Shown: positions 22,564 through 32,232 of the stretch, piece by piece | Layout: each line of letters starts with the position of its first letter | Position numbering within the stretch: position 1 is the first letter of the stretch | Assembly: GCF_004135345.1 (NCBI RefSeq) | Contig: NZ_CP035495.1 | Location: forward strand, 3,752,483-3,816,482 | Source of the DNA: Xylanimonas allomyrinae | GTDB taxonomy: Bacteria > Actinomycetota > Actinomycetes > Actinomycetales > Cellulomonadaceae | Length of the DNA: 64,000 nt | Direction: 5' to 3' | Position numbers and translations under genes: made by a program | Notes under the pieces: model-generated | The model's database searches: none | What the model was told of the DNA's origin: nothing | What the model saw: the letters and a program-made list of their open reading frames with translations, nothing else

Positions 22564-24479
22564 GCGCGCTCGTCACGCTCGGCCTGCGCCTGGCCCGGGC
22601 GGGTAGCCCGCTGCGCGCCTGGTCGATCGCTGCCGGGAACGCGATCGGCGTCGTGCTGCTGCTCCTCGCCGGCTCGCTGCCGCAGGCGATGTATCCCGAT
22701 CCGATCGAGCGCGGCGACCAGCGTGTCGCTCTGCTGACGATCGCGCTGTTCCTGCTGGTGCCCGCCGCGGTGCTGCTGGTGATGGTCGGGCGACTCTCGT
22801 CCGGGGTGCGTGACCGGCGCCTGGCCTCACTGCGCATGATCGGCGTGCCGCCGCACCACACACGTGTGGTGGCCGCGGTGGAGAACGGAGTGCTCGCGCT
22901 CGTCGGCGCGGTCGCGGGAGCGGTCCTGTTCCTGGTGGTGCTTCAGCCCACCAGTGCGCTGTTCGTGCGCGACACGACCGTGCTGGGCGAGCGTCTCGAC
23001 GGCGCCCCGGCCCTGGTCGTCGCCGCGGTCCTCCTGGTGGTTGCCGTGTCGATCGGCGCGGGAACGGCCTCGACGTGGGACCGCGCGCTGCCCGGCACTG
23101 CGCCGCGCTCCGAGGCGCGAACCACAAACCCGCGTGCGTGGCGGCTGATCGTGCTGGGCGCCGGGCTGAGCGCGCTTGCCTGGCTCGCCGGCGCCGATAT
23201 GGGAACGGCGAACCCCGACCTTGTGACGGTCGCGATGCTGGGCGGCGCGACCGCGACCGGCGTCGGGATCGCGCTCGTCACGCCGCTCGTGTCGTCCTGC
23301 GTCGCGCGGCTGCTCGTCCGGTCCGACGGCGTCACCTCTCGCCTGGCCGGCCGCGCGATGCAGGCCGACTCGGGAAGTGCGTCCCGGGTCGTCGCAGGGC
23401 TCGGCGTGGCCGTGTTCCTCTCGACGGGTGCTCTCGGCGTGCTCGGCGCGTTCGAGGCCGCACCGCAGAACGCGGACGCGATCCGCACGTTCGGTTCCGG
23501 CCCGCAGAAGGTGCGCATCATGGCCCCCGCCGATGGCGTCGCCTGGGAGCCGAACGACCTCGACTCGCTTCTTGCGGTGCCCGGCGTTCGCGGACTCGAA
23601 CCGATCTCGCTCCAGGCTGGCCCCAAAGGTTGCCCTGAAGACGGGACCTGCCTGGAGGTGCTGGTCGGGACCTGTGCGCAGCTCAAGCTCTCGTTTGCGA
23701 TGACCGGCTGCGACGACACCCGCGCCTCGGTGATCAGCACGGTCGATGCCGACGGCGCCACCCACCCCACCGGCTTCCTTCCGGAGCCGCCGCCCGCGGT
23801 CGGCGACACCATCTCGCTCGTCGACGACGACGGAACCGTTGCGCAGTACGTGACCCTCGACGGCCCCACCGTCATCCAGGATCTGCCCCGCCAGCAGGAG
23901 GAGTGGGCCTGGCCCAGCGACGCGGTCGCCTTCGTCCCCGTCGCGCTGCTCGGCGACTGGTACGCCGGACAATCGTTCCCTGTCGTCGTCGCCGACGGCG
24001 GGAGCGCGATGGTCCGGCAGCTTGAAACCTGGGCAGACGAGCACGGCTACTTCGCTTGGCAGCCCGCCGAGAGGGAGTGGGCCAAGGTCCAGGCGTTCCG
24101 TACCGCGGTCTGGTCGCTGTGCGGGGTCGCGATCACGGTCGCCCTCATCGTGCTCGCTCTCGGCGCCGCCGACCGGGCGACCGAGCGCCGCCGGTCGGTC
24201 GCTCGTCAGGTCATGGTCGGCGTACCGCCACGTGTACTCCAGCGCAGCCAGCTCCTCCAGACGCTCGTCCCGGTCGCCGTCGCCGTCCTGCTCGCTCTCG
24301 GCGCCGGCATCGTCGGCGTCAGCGGCTACACCAACATGGCGGAGCAGGCCTCGACGCTGGACAGCGGCGCGTGGCTCGGCCTCGTCCTCATCGCCGGCGT
24401 CGGCGGACTCCTCGCGGCGGCGAGCACCGTGCCGCTGGTGCGCACGCGACTGACCCCAGAACTGCTGCGACGGGAGTGA
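22560..24479 (+). CDS. FtsX-like ABC permease, cassette 1
   Basis: A 639-residue membrane protein. A first group of membrane segments (residues about 15-270, including VALLTIALFLLVPAAVLLVMVGRLSSGVRDRRLASLRMIGV) precedes an extracellular domain (about 295-510, containing six cysteines, such as KGCPEDGTCLEV and GTCAQL). Three C-terminal segments follow, with the typical RQVMVGVPPRVLQRSQLLQTLVPV. It is the transport partner of the upstream ATPase. The cysteine-rich outer domain suggests disulfides outside the cell. The substrate is unknown; antimicrobial-peptide efflux is a common role in the family. Confidence 0.88.
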   Translation: MSALVTLGLRLARAGSPLRAWSIAAGNAIGVVLLLLAGSLPQAMYPDPIERGDQRVALLTIALFLLVPAAVLLVMVGRLSSGVRDRRLASLRMIGVPPHHTRVVAAVENGVLALVGAVAGAVLFLVVLQPTSALFVRDTTVLGERLDGAPALVVAAVLLVVAVSIGAGTASTWDRALPGTAPRSEARTTNPRAWRLIVLGAGLSALAWLAGADMGTANPDLVTVAMLGGATATGVGIALVTPLVSSCVARLLVRSDGVTSRLAGRAMQADSGSASRVVAGLGVAVFLSTGALGVLGAFEAAPQNADAIRTFGSGPQKVRIMAPADGVAWEPNDLDSLLAVPGVRGLEPISLQAGPKGCPEDGTCLEVLVGTCAQLKLSFAMTGCDDTRASVISTVDADGATHPTGFLPEPPPAVGDTISLVDDDGTVAQYVTLDGPTVIQDLPRQQEEWAWPSDAVAFVPVALLGDWYAGQSFPVVVADGGSAMVRQLETWADEHGYFAWQPAEREWAKVQAFRTAVWSLCGVAITVALIVLALGAADRATERRRSVARQVMVGVPPRVLQRSQLLQTLVPVAVAVLLALGAGIVGVSGYTNMAEQASTLDSGAWLGLVLIAGVGGLLAAASTVPLVRTRLTPELLRRE

Positions 24480-24583
24480 GGTCGCGTCACGGGACTCGTG
24501 CGACGGTATCGCCACGTGACGATGTGGACGGCGCAGCGCGTGCTCCAGGCCGGACCGGCCGAGCGGTCAGGCCCGCGCCACGG

Positions 24584-26370
24584 TCACGCCCGTGCCCGGA
24601 GGCGTTCGATCTCCTCCTCGACGATCGAGTCGTCCAGCTTGGTGAAGACGGGCGACGGTTTGCCGATCGGCGTGCCGGGGACGACGGGCCGTGACCCCAC
24701 GCAGGGACGTCGCGGTAGTCGCCCGTGATCACCGGGTAGGTGCGTGCGGCGTCGTCGAGGTCGGTGACCTCGTCGATGCGTGGCTGCGGTGCGATGGTCC
24801 CGGTGCCGCCGAGCGTCTCGTGGATCGTCTGGGCGCTGTGCGGCAGGAACGGCGACAGGAGCGTGTTGCAGTCGCTGACGGCCTGCGTCACGGTGTGCAG
24901 CACGGTGGCCAGCCGGTCCGGGTCGGTCTTGAGCTTCCACGGCTGCGTCTCGGACACGTAGCGGTTGACGTCGCCGACCACGCGCATCGCCTCGGCGATC
25001 GCGGCGCGCTGCCGGTTCGCGCCGATGCTCGCACCCACCGTCTCGAACGCCACCGACGTCGTCGCGAGCACGGCGCGGTCCACGTCGAGCAGGGCGCCGG
25101 GCGCCGGGATCTGCCCGGTGTTCTTGTGGACCATCGACGCGGTGCGGTTGACGAGGTTGCCCCACCCGGCGACGAGCTCGTCGTTGGTGCGGCGCAGGAA
25201 GCTCTCCCAGGTGAAGTCGACGTCCTGGTTCTCCGGCCCGGCCGCCGCCACGTAGTAGCGGAACGCGTCGGGCTGGTAGCGGGCGAGCATGTCGCGCACG
25301 TAGATGACCACCCCGCGTGAGGAGCTGAACTTCTGCCCCTCGACGTTGAGGTACTCGCTGCTGACGACGTCGGTCGGCAGCTGGAGCGTGCCGTAGGGGC
25401 CCGGCTGCCCGCCTCGTGACCCGCGGCCGTCGTATCCGAGCAGCTCGGCCGGCCAGATCTGGGAGTGGAACGTGATGTTGTCCTTGCCCATGAAGTAGTA
25501 CGAGCGGGCGTTCTCGTCCGTCCACCAGGCCCGCCACGCGTCCGGGTCGCCCGTGCGGCGCGCCCACTCGATCGACGCCGAGAGGTAGCCGATGACGGCG
25601 TCGAACCACACGTACAGGCGCTTGGCGGGGTTGTCCTCCCACCCGGGCAGCGGAACCGGGATGCCCCAGTCGATGTCGCGCGTCATGGCGCGCGGGCGGA
25701 CGTCGTCGAGCAGGTTGAGGCTGAACTTCAGCACGTTGGGGCGCCAGCCCTGCCGGCCTCGCAGCCAGCCGCCGAGCGCGTCGACCAGCGCGGGCAGGTC
25801 GAGGAAGAAGTGGTTCGACTCGACGAACCGAGGGGTCTCTCCGTTGATGCGGCTCTTGGGGTGGACGAGGTCGATCGGGTCGAGCTGGTTGCCGCAGTTG
25901 TCGCACTGGTCGCCGCGCGCCCCGTCGTACCCGCAGATCGGGCAGGTGCCCTCGATGAACCGGTCCGGAAGGGTGCGGCCCGTCGAGGGGGAGACGGCTC
26001 CCTGGGTCGTCTTCTCGACCATGTAGCCGTTCTTGTGGACCGTGCGGAACATCTCCTGCACGACGGCGTAGTGGTTGCGCGTCGTGGTGCGCGTGAACAG
26101 GTCGTAGGTGAGCCCGAGCGACGTGAGGTCTTCGACGATGACGCGGTTGAAGCGGTCGGCGAGCTGCTGCGGCGTGACGCCCTCCTTCTCGGCCTGCACG
26201 AGGATGGGCGTCCCGTGCTCGTCGGTGCCCGAGACCATCAGGACGTCGTGACCCGCCATCCGCATGTACCGGCTGAACACGTCGGAGGGGACGCCGAAGC
26301 CGGCGACATGGCCGATGTGCCGCGGCCCGTTGGCGTAGGGCCACGCCACGGCCGAGAGGATGTGGGTCAT
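24584..26370 (-). CDS. Methionyl-tRNA synthetase, zinc-binding type (second copy), frameshifted at the 3' end
   Basis: A class I synthetase of about 595 residues charging tRNA-Met. [11 protein letters not shown] carries the HIGH motif (residues 18-21). A four-cysteine zinc knuckle is CPICGYDG with CDNCG, and the second signature is KFSSSRG. This differs from the MetRS at 39079, which has KMSKS and a different knuckle. The frame breaks at 24695-24698 (CCCC): after DYRDVPAWG the expected [16 protein letters not shown] and the end EIERLRARA lie in another frame, and one added base restores the C-terminus. The ATG overlaps the aminotransferase-like gene stop by 4 nt, an unusual operon for a synthetase. 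Confidence 0.9.
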
Positions 26371-27683
26371 GCGCCCGATCGTAGGGGGCAGCGTCCGAAC
26401 GGGCGCGCATCCAGGATCTCGGCGAGCTCGTCGAGCAGCAGCTCGGCCTCGCGGGGGCCGAACGGCATCGGCGGGCGCATCTTCAGCACGCTGTCCTCGC
26501 GCCCGATCCGGCTGACCAGCACGTGCCGTGCGCGCAGGGCCTCGACGACGCGCCGCGTGCTCGCGGGGTCGGGGCGCGCCCGCGGGTCGTTCCGCGGGCG
26601 GTCGAGGATCTCGACGCCGAAGAACAGGCCGGTGCCCTTGACCGGCCCCAGCCGTTCGTGCGCCGCGACGAGCCGCTCCAGGCCGCGGCGCACGACGACG
26701 CCGGTCGCGCGCGCCCGCTCGACGAGATCCTCGTCCCGCAGGACGTCGAGCACGGCCAGGCCGGCCGCCGCGGACACCGGGTTGCCGCCGAAGGTGTTGA
26801 AGTACATGTTGCGCGGGCCGAACTCGTCGAGCAGCGCCGCGCTGAGGGCGACGCCGCCGACCGGGTGCCCGTTGCCCATCGGCTTGCCCATCGTGACCAG
26901 GTCGGGCACCACGCCGTGGTTCTGGTACCCCCAGAACGCGGTGCCCGTGCGGCCGAACCCCGACTGCACCTCGTCGCCGACGACGAGGCCGCCGGCCCCC
27001 CGGACCAGGGCGGCCAGCCCGGCGACGTACCCCGCGGGGACGCGGTTGAGGCCTTCGGTCGAGAACAGCGAGTCGAACAGCAGGGCGCTGAGCCCGTGCC
27101 CTTCCTGGCGAAGCGAGTCGATGGCGGCCCGGGCCTCGTCCAGCGCCACGGCGAGCACCGTGGCCTCGTCGTGGCCGCGGTCGGCGCCGTCGAGGTCGGG
27201 GACCCGCAGGGTGCGCACGTGCGGCCCCAGGCCCTCGCGCGTGCGCAGCCCCGTCGTCGCGGCGGCCAGGGCGCGCGTGTGACCGTGGTAGCTGAAGTCG
27301 GAGACGAGCACGCCTTCGCTCGACGTGTGCTGCGCGGCGATGCGCAGGGCGAGGTCGTTGGACTCCGAGCCGCTGTTGGTGAACACCACGCGGTCGAGCG
27401 GGGCGTCGAAGGTCGCCAGCAGCCGTTCGGCGTAGTCGACGACGCGGTCGTTGAGGTACCGCGTGTGGAGGTTGAGCGTGGCCGCCTGCCGGGCGATCGC
27501 CTCGACGACGCGCGGGTGGGCGTGGCCCACGTGCGGCACGTTGTTGTACGCGTCGAGGTACCGGCCGCCCGCGACGTCCGTGAGCCACACGCCGTCGCCG
27601 CCGACCAGCTCCAGCGGTCGGTCGTAGAACAAGGGGGCGTACGGGCCGAGCGTCCGCTCGCGCCGCTCCCGCAGGCCGGTCAT
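26367..27683 (-). CDS. Class III PLP enzyme, probable phospho-lyase (AGXT2L type)
   Basis: A 438-residue fold-type I PLP enzyme. The PLP lysine is K267 ([11 protein letters not shown]), the aspartate D237 ([13 protein letters not shown]), and [14 protein letters not shown] binds phosphate. [11 protein letters not shown] at 47-57 is the pattern of ethanolamine-phosphate and phosphohydroxylysine phospho-lyases (AGXT2L1/2) more than of ordinary aminotransferases. Together with the coupled APH-fold kinase this predicts phosphorylation of an amino alcohol or hydroxylysine followed by phosphate elimination to an aldehyde and ammonia. Both flanking overlaps are ATGA. The substrate is inferred. Confidence 0.82.
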   Translation of the reverse strand: MTGLRERRERTLGPYAPLFYDRPLELVGGDGVWLTDVAGGRYLDAYNNVPHVGHAHPRVVEAIARQAATLNLHTRYLNDRVVDYAERLLATFDAPLDRVVFTNSGSESNDLALRIAAQHTSSEGVLVSDFSYHGHTRALAAATTGLRTREGLGPHVRTLRVPDLDGADRGHDEATVLAVALDEARAAIDSLRQEGHGLSALLFDSLFSTEGLNRVPAGYVAGLAALVRGAGGLVVGDEVQSGFGRTGTAFWGYQNHGVVPDLVTMGKPMGNGHPVGGVALSAALLDEFGPRNMYFNTFGGNPVSAAAGLAVLDVLRDEDLVERARATGVVVRRGLERLVAAHERLGPVKGTGLFFGVEILDRPRNDPRARPDPASTRRVVEALRARHVLVSRIGREDSVLKMRPPMPFGPREAELLLDELAEILDARPFGRCPLRSGA

Positions 27684-28759
27684 GCCGCGTCCCTCCCGGC
27701 GTCGCCCGCGGCGTGCAGCGACGGCCACCCCGTCTCGCCCGTCTCGACGAACCGGCGCGCGCCCTCGACGACGAACGGCGCGACGACCTCGTGGTGCCAC
27801 ACGCTCACCGGGTCGTCCGGGCGTTGCGCCGCCCACCCCAGGTAGCTCAGGGCGCGCGCGAGCAGCAGCGGGTGCCACGCCGCGGCGTCGTCGGCCGTGA
27901 GCGCGCGCACGGCGGCATACCCGCCGACGAGCGCGGCGACGCGCTCGGCCGCACCGTCGCCGCGACCGCACCAGAACGCGGGCGTCGCCAGGTCGAACAT
28001 GAACCAGCCCTCGCCCGAGTCGTCGAAGTCGAGCGCCACGAGGCCGTCGGGCGTGGCCAGGACGTTCTCGAACGTGAGGTCGGCGTGGATGAGGCCGTAC
28101 GTCGCGCGGTCCCGCCGCAGGCCGGCCAGCCGCTCGGCGACGGCGTGCTCGGCGTCGTCCAGGATGTGGCGCTGCTCGTCGTCCAGGGACGCCAGGTCAC
28201 CGGGGCGGCCCCACAGCGCGGCCGGGCCGGTCAGGCCCGCCGCGTCCCACGCGGGACGCTCCGACGGCGGGACGCTCGCGGTGCTCGCGACCTGGTGCAG
28301 CCGCGCCGCGAGCCGCCCGAGCCGGTACAGCGCGCCCGGCTCCGGGCCGGCGCCGTGCTCGAACGCCGCGCCGACGTCGCCCACGGGCGCACCGCCGTCG
28401 CACCACTCCTGCATCGTCGCCTGGCGCCGCGTGCCCGCCGCGTCGACGACGACGGCGACGTGCTCGCCGCGCGGCGTCGGCACCGGCGCCGGGACGCGCA
28501 GCCCGGCGGCGCGGAACACCTCGAGCGCACGGCACTCGGCCCGCAGCTGCGCGTCGTCGCGGTACCCGGGGCGGTGCATGCGCAGCGCCCGGTCGACGCC
28601 GGGCGCGCGCACCCGCCACACGTGGTTCTCGCGGTGCTTGACGAACGAGAGGTCGGCGTCGGCGGCGATCCCGAACGCGGCGAGCGCCGCGCGCGCCACA
28701 TCACGCTCGACGTCGGGAACGACGCCGTCGTCGGGAACGGTGGGGCAGGACGCGGTCAT
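27680..28759 (-). CDS. APH-fold small-molecule kinase (hydroxylysine/amine kinase-like)
   Basis: A 359-residue aminoglycoside-phosphotransferase-fold kinase. The catalytic loop is [13 protein letters not shown] (H225, D227, N232), and the metal aspartate lies in LDFDDSG (D244/D246). [12 protein letters not shown] near residue 40 is a nucleotide-loop equivalent and [10 protein letters not shown] supplies the lysine-region strand. Antibiotic resistance is possible in this fold, but the ATGA overlap with the phospho-lyase-like gene points to a catabolic kinase acting before it. It is the first gene of the reverse-strand operon, divergent from the permease at 28936. Confidence 0.8.
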   Translation of the reverse strand: MTASCPTVPDDGVVPDVERDVARAALAAFGIAADADLSFVKHRENHVWRVRAPGVDRALRMHRPGYRDDAQLRAECRALEVFRAAGLRVPAPVPTPRGEHVAVVVDAAGTRRQATMQEWCDGGAPVGDVGAAFEHGAGPEPGALYRLGRLAARLHQVASTASVPPSERPAWDAAGLTGPAALWGRPGDLASLDDEQRHILDDAEHAVAERLAGLRRDRATYGLIHADLTFENVLATPDGLVALDFDDSGEGWFMFDLATPAFWCGRGDGAAERVAALVGGYAAVRALTADDAAAWHPLLLARALSYLGWAAQRPDDPVSVWHHEVVAPFVVEGARRFVETGETGWPSLHAAGDAGRDAA

Positions 28760-28935
28760 GAACGCTCCAGGGTCGGCTCGCCGCAAGGCTAGGGGCGGCG
28801 GGTGAGCGCGCCGCAGGGCCCGGACGGTCCGCGCGCGCACAGACAACTGCTCGGCACCGGCGGACAACCGCGGCGAGCGCCCCCGGCCTCACGGTGGGGG
28901 TCACACGTCCGAGCGCCCTACCGAAGGAGCCCCCC

Positions 28936-30444
28936 ATGACCTCCGCCCCGCAGGGCGGCGCACTCAAGCCGAACCAGCTTGGTGTGCCCGCCATCGTCTT
29001 CCTCGTCCTGGCGGCCGTCGCGCCGCTCACCGGCGCCATCGTGGTGCTGCCCCTGGCCATCGGGTTCGGCAACGGCGGCGGCATCCCGGCCGCGGTCATC
29101 ATCGTCGCGGTCGCGCTGCTGCTGTTCGCCGTCGGGTACGCGCAGATCTCCAAGGAGCTCGTCAGCGCCGGCGGGTTCTACGCCATCGCCGTCAAGGGCC
29201 TGGGCCGGGCCGCCGGGGTGATCACCGGGCTCGTGGCGACGCTCGGGTACAACTTCTTCGTCGCCGGGGCGCTCGGCACCATCGGCTTCTTCACGGGGTC
29301 GGTGGTGATGCCGGCGCTGTTCGGCGGGTTCGAGGTCCACTGGTTCCTCGCCGGGTCGGTGCTGTTCGTCGTCGCGTTCCTGCTCGCCCGTGCGGGCATC
29401 CACGTCAGCGCGCTGATCCTGGGCATCGCCCTGGTGCTGGAGACGCTCATCCTGTTCGCGTTCGTCGTCGTGGTGGCCGTGCGCGGCGAGTTCAGCACGG
29501 CCGCGTTCACGCAGGCCTTCAGCCCCACGATCCTCGTGGGCGGCTCGATCTGGATCGCCTTCCTGCTGGTCGCGACGGCGTTCATCGGGTTCGAGGCGAC
29601 GGCCCTGTTCGGTGAGGAGGCGCGCGAGCCGCGCCGCACCATCCCGCGAGCGACGTACGCGGGCATCATCACGATCGGCCTCCTGCACAGCGTCGTGGGC
29701 TGGGCGATCGTCAGCGCCGTCGGCGTCGGCGAGTCACAGCAGGCGGCGCTCGACAGCCTCGCCGACGGCGACCTCACGCTCGACCTGCTCGACTCCTACC
29801 TGGGCCCCGTCGTGGGGGCCATCGCCCTCGTGCTGCTCGTGGTGAGCCTGTTCGCGGCACAGCTCGCGTTCCACAGCTCGGCCGCGCGGTACCTGTTCGC
29901 GCTGGGGCGCGCGCGCATCCTGCCGGGCTGGCTCGCCACGACCAACCGCAACGGCGTCCCGGAGCGGGGCCAGGTGGTCAACCTGGTGTTCGCGCTCGCG
30001 GTCGCGGGCGTGTTCGCGCTGGTCGTCGAGAAGGACGCGGACGGCAACCCGCTGCCGCCCGTGCTGACGCTCGTGCCCGTCGGCATCGGGTTCGGCACGC
30101 TCGCCGTCATGATCGTGCAGACGATCGCGGCGCTCGCCGTCGTCGCCTACTTCCGCAAGGCCGCCGACCCGCGGTTGTGGAGCACCCTGGTCGCCCCCGG
30201 CCTGGGCTTCCTCGCCCTGCTCGGGTTCAGCATCGGCGCGATCGTCAACTTCACGCTCGTGGCCGGGTCGGAGGCGCTGTACGTGCGGGTGCTGCCGTGG
30301 CTGCTGGTCGTGACCGTCGTCGGCGGCCTCGTCTTCGCCGGCCGCCTGCGCACCCGCAGACCCGAGGTGTACCGCGACCTCGACGAGGACCTGGAGCGTT
30401 TCGACGCCGCAGACCCCGTGCTGACCGGGGCCGGTGCGCGGTAG
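28936..30444 (+). CDS. APC family amino acid/amine permease
   Basis: A 502-residue protein with twelve likely membrane segments. The first (LGVPAIVFLVLAAVAPLTGAIVVLPLAIGFGNG) and AFIGFEATALFGEEAREPRRTIPRA are classic APC-superfamily signatures. GAAGGAG stands 6 nt before the ATG. It is divergent from the kinase / phospho-lyase / MetRS operon, so it may import that pathway's substrate, for example ethanolamine, hydroxylysine or a related amine (inference). Confidence 0.9.
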   Translation: MTSAPQGGALKPNQLGVPAIVFLVLAAVAPLTGAIVVLPLAIGFGNGGGIPAAVIIVAVALLLFAVGYAQISKELVSAGGFYAIAVKGLGRAAGVITGLVATLGYNFFVAGALGTIGFFTGSVVMPALFGGFEVHWFLAGSVLFVVAFLLARAGIHVSALILGIALVLETLILFAFVVVVAVRGEFSTAAFTQAFSPTILVGGSIWIAFLLVATAFIGFEATALFGEEAREPRRTIPRATYAGIITIGLLHSVVGWAIVSAVGVGESQQAALDSLADGDLTLDLLDSYLGPVVGAIALVLLVVSLFAAQLAFHSSAARYLFALGRARILPGWLATTNRNGVPERGQVVNLVFALAVAGVFALVVEKDADGNPLPPVLTLVPVGIGFGTLAVMIVQTIAALAVVAYFRKAADPRLWSTLVAPGLGFLALLGFSIGAIVNFTLVAGSEALYVRVLPWLLVVTVVGGLVFAGRLRTRRPEVYRDLDEDLERFDAADPVLTGAGAR

Positions 30445-30467
30445 CGGCACCGGCCCCGGGCGGAGGC

Positions 30468-30473
30468 TACGCT
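30468..30473 (+). promoter_or_regulatory. TACGCT -10 of a leaderless transcript
   Basis: TACGCT ends 7 nt before the ATG at 30481, with no ribosome site between. Confidence 0.55.
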
Positions 30474-30480
30474 CGCCCGC

Positions 30481-30662
30481 ATGCGATTCACGGTGCGCGT
30501 GACCTCGGTGGGCGACGGCTGGCGCGCCGACGTCGAAGGGCTCGACGACGCGAGCGTCCAGGTGCCCGAGTGGGCGCAGCTCGACGCGGCGGTCCGTGCC
30601 CTGGTGGGGACCTCACGGGGGCGTGGATCGAGGACGTCGAGCTCGACTGGACCGACGGCTGA
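30481..30662 (+). pseudogene. HicB-like small protein, frameshifted
   Basis: The first 43 codons give MRFTVRVTSVGDGWRADVEG and then LDAAVRALVG, a HicB-like partial RNase H fold strand pattern. A missing base in GGGG at 30606-30609 shifts the frame. Restoring it continues as DLTGAWIEDVELDWTDG and a stop at 30662, a complete protein of about 60 residues. No HicA toxin is next to it, so an antitoxin role is unsupported. The break is probably a consensus error. Confidence 0.6.
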
Positions 30663-30708
30663 CGCCCGGACGTCGCGAGCCGCCGCGCCGATGGGGAAGG
30701 ATGTTGCC

Positions 30709-32232
30709 GTGGATCCCCGTGAAGCTCGAGCCGGTCGCCGCACGGTGGTTCCCACCGCCGCCATGGCCCTCGCCGTGGCGCTCGTCGCCGGTCTCGCGGC
30801 ATGTTCGCCCGAGCCGGTCGCCGTGCCTCCCGCGGCGCACACGGTCGAGGTGCGTGACCTGCACGAGCACACCCCGCTGCTGACGTCGCCCGATCCGGCC
30901 GCGCTGGCGGTCGCCGCGAGCAAGCTCGTGTTCGAGACGTCACCCGTCGTGGTGGTCGCCGGCCTCGGGGACGACGACGCCGCGGCGGCGCTGAGCGCCG
31001 TCACGACGGCGCTGCGCGCTCCCGCGCTGCTCGCCGACGGCTCCGACGACCGGGGGCTGCGCAGCGAGGCCGCACGGCTCGGGGCGCGTGCCGCCGTCAT
31101 CGTCGAGGAGGACCCGGCCGAGGTCGCCGCCGAGACGGGGGCGGCCGTCGAGCCGTCGGCGACGGAGGCCGCGGTGCGTGCTGCGGGCCTGCGGGTGGTG
31201 CGCCTCGACCCCGACGCCGTCGTGCCTGGCGGGGCGGCCGACGGCGCCGGCGCGGCACCCGGGACCGAGGGCCCCGCGCTCGACCGGCGCCGGCTCGAGG
31301 ACCTGCGCGCCGACCTTGGCAGCACGCTGGCCGACGCGGAGCCCGCCCTGCTGACCGAGGTTCTCGCGCTGGTCGATCCCGCGCCGGGCCAGGAGGCGGC
31401 GCTCGCCACGCTGCGCGCGGCGGGTGCGGTGACGCGCGACGTTCCCGGCGGTGACCCGGGAGCGTCGGGGGAGACGGTCCGCCTGCTCAGCGACGCGCAG
31501 GCGCTGACGGTCGTGGGCGTGGGCCCCGGCTTCGCGGATCCCGCGACGTTCGCGTGGCAGGTTGCGGCCGCCGAGGGCGGGCAGCTCCTGCCCAACGGGA
31601 GCCAGCGCGTGCTGCCCGCGAGGTTCGACGCCGTGAGCGCGCGCGTCACCGACCCTCCCGAACGCGCGCTCGTCTCGACCGACGACGCCTCGCCCGACGA
31701 CGCCTCGACGGGCACCGCCTCGACGGGCACCGCCTCGACGGGCACCGCCTCGACAGCGGATCCTGACGCCCCTCGCGTCCCTGCGCTCGTGCTGCGCTCG
31801 GCGACCCGCCTGTGGGACGCCGGGCCCGACCGCACGTATCTGCGCTCCGAGACTGTCGAGTCGCTCACCCCGATGGTCGATGCTGCGCGACGCGCCGGCC
31901 GCTACGTCGTGCTCAACCTCGAGGGCGGCAGCATCGCCCTCCTCGACCAGGTGCGGGTGCTGGAGCCCCTGATCGCAGAGGGTGGGGTGGGCGTGTTCGT
32001 CCACCCCGAGCAGCGGCGCTCGGGTGCGGGGATCGTGCGCGGCGGCAGCGTCGACGTGGCCGAGCTCCAGGCCGTGGTCGACTACCTCGCCGCCGTCGTC
32101 ACCCAGCACGGCCTGCCGCAGGTGCTGCTCGCCGTCGGCTCGCTCGACTCGGCCGTGCACGGTTCCGCGTCCCTGGTCGCACGGCCTCAGGTCGCCGTCG
32201 TCGACGGCCGCGTCCTGGGAGTCGCGCGATGA
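30709..32232 (+). CDS. Cell-surface lipoprotein with cell-wall-binding-like repeats
   Basis: A 507-residue lipoprotein: signal peptide with TAAMALAVALVAGLAAC (lipobox LAAC) after a short basic start. The GTG at 30709 was preferred because GGGGAAGGA lies about 8 nt upstream; an in-frame ATG at 30691 is the alternative. The mature part has Rossmann-like alternating strands (VVVVAGLGDDDAAAALSAVTTALRAPALLADG) like cell-wall-binding repeat 2 domains. A Ser/Thr/Ala linker from a DNA tandem repeat splits it at about residues 332-349. It overlaps the GH20 gene by 4 nt, so the two probably act together on the envelope. Confidence 0.7.
   Translation: MDPREARAGRRTVVPTAAMALAVALVAGLAACSPEPVAVPPAAHTVEVRDLHEHTPLLTSPDPAALAVAASKLVFETSPVVVVAGLGDDDAAAALSAVTTALRAPALLADGSDDRGLRSEAARLGARAAVIVEEDPAEVAAETGAAVEPSATEAAVRAAGLRVVRLDPDAVVPGGAADGAGAAPGTEGPALDRRRLEDLRADLGSTLADAEPALLTEVLALVDPAPGQEAALATLRAAGAVTRDVPGGDPGASGETVRLLSDAQALTVVGVGPGFADPATFAWQVAAAEGGQLLPNGSQRVLPARFDAVSARVTDPPERALVSTDDASPDDASTGTASTGTASTGTASTADPDAPRVPALVLRSATRLWDAGPDRTYLRSETVESLTPMVDAARRAGRYVVLNLEGGSIALLDQVRVLEPLIAEGGVGVFVHPEQRRSGAGIVRGGSVDVAELQAVVDYLAAVVTQHGLPQVLLAVGSLDSAVHGSASLVARPQVAVVDGRVLGVAR
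31702..31758 (+). repeat. 15-bp tandem repeat in the lipoprotein gene
   Basis: GCCTCGACGGGCACC repeats at 31702, 31717 and 31732, with a partial fourth copy, encoding an A-S-T-G-T linker. Confidence 0.9.

Noticed and set aside
27680..28759. Aminoglycoside or macrolide phosphotransferase resistance gene
   Set aside because: The fold matches, but coupling to a phospho-lyase-like enzyme and a permease points to catabolism; no resistance-gene motif or mobile context is present.
30481..30662. HicAB toxin-antitoxin system
   Set aside because: Only a HicB-like partner is visible and no HicA-sized gene lies on either side.
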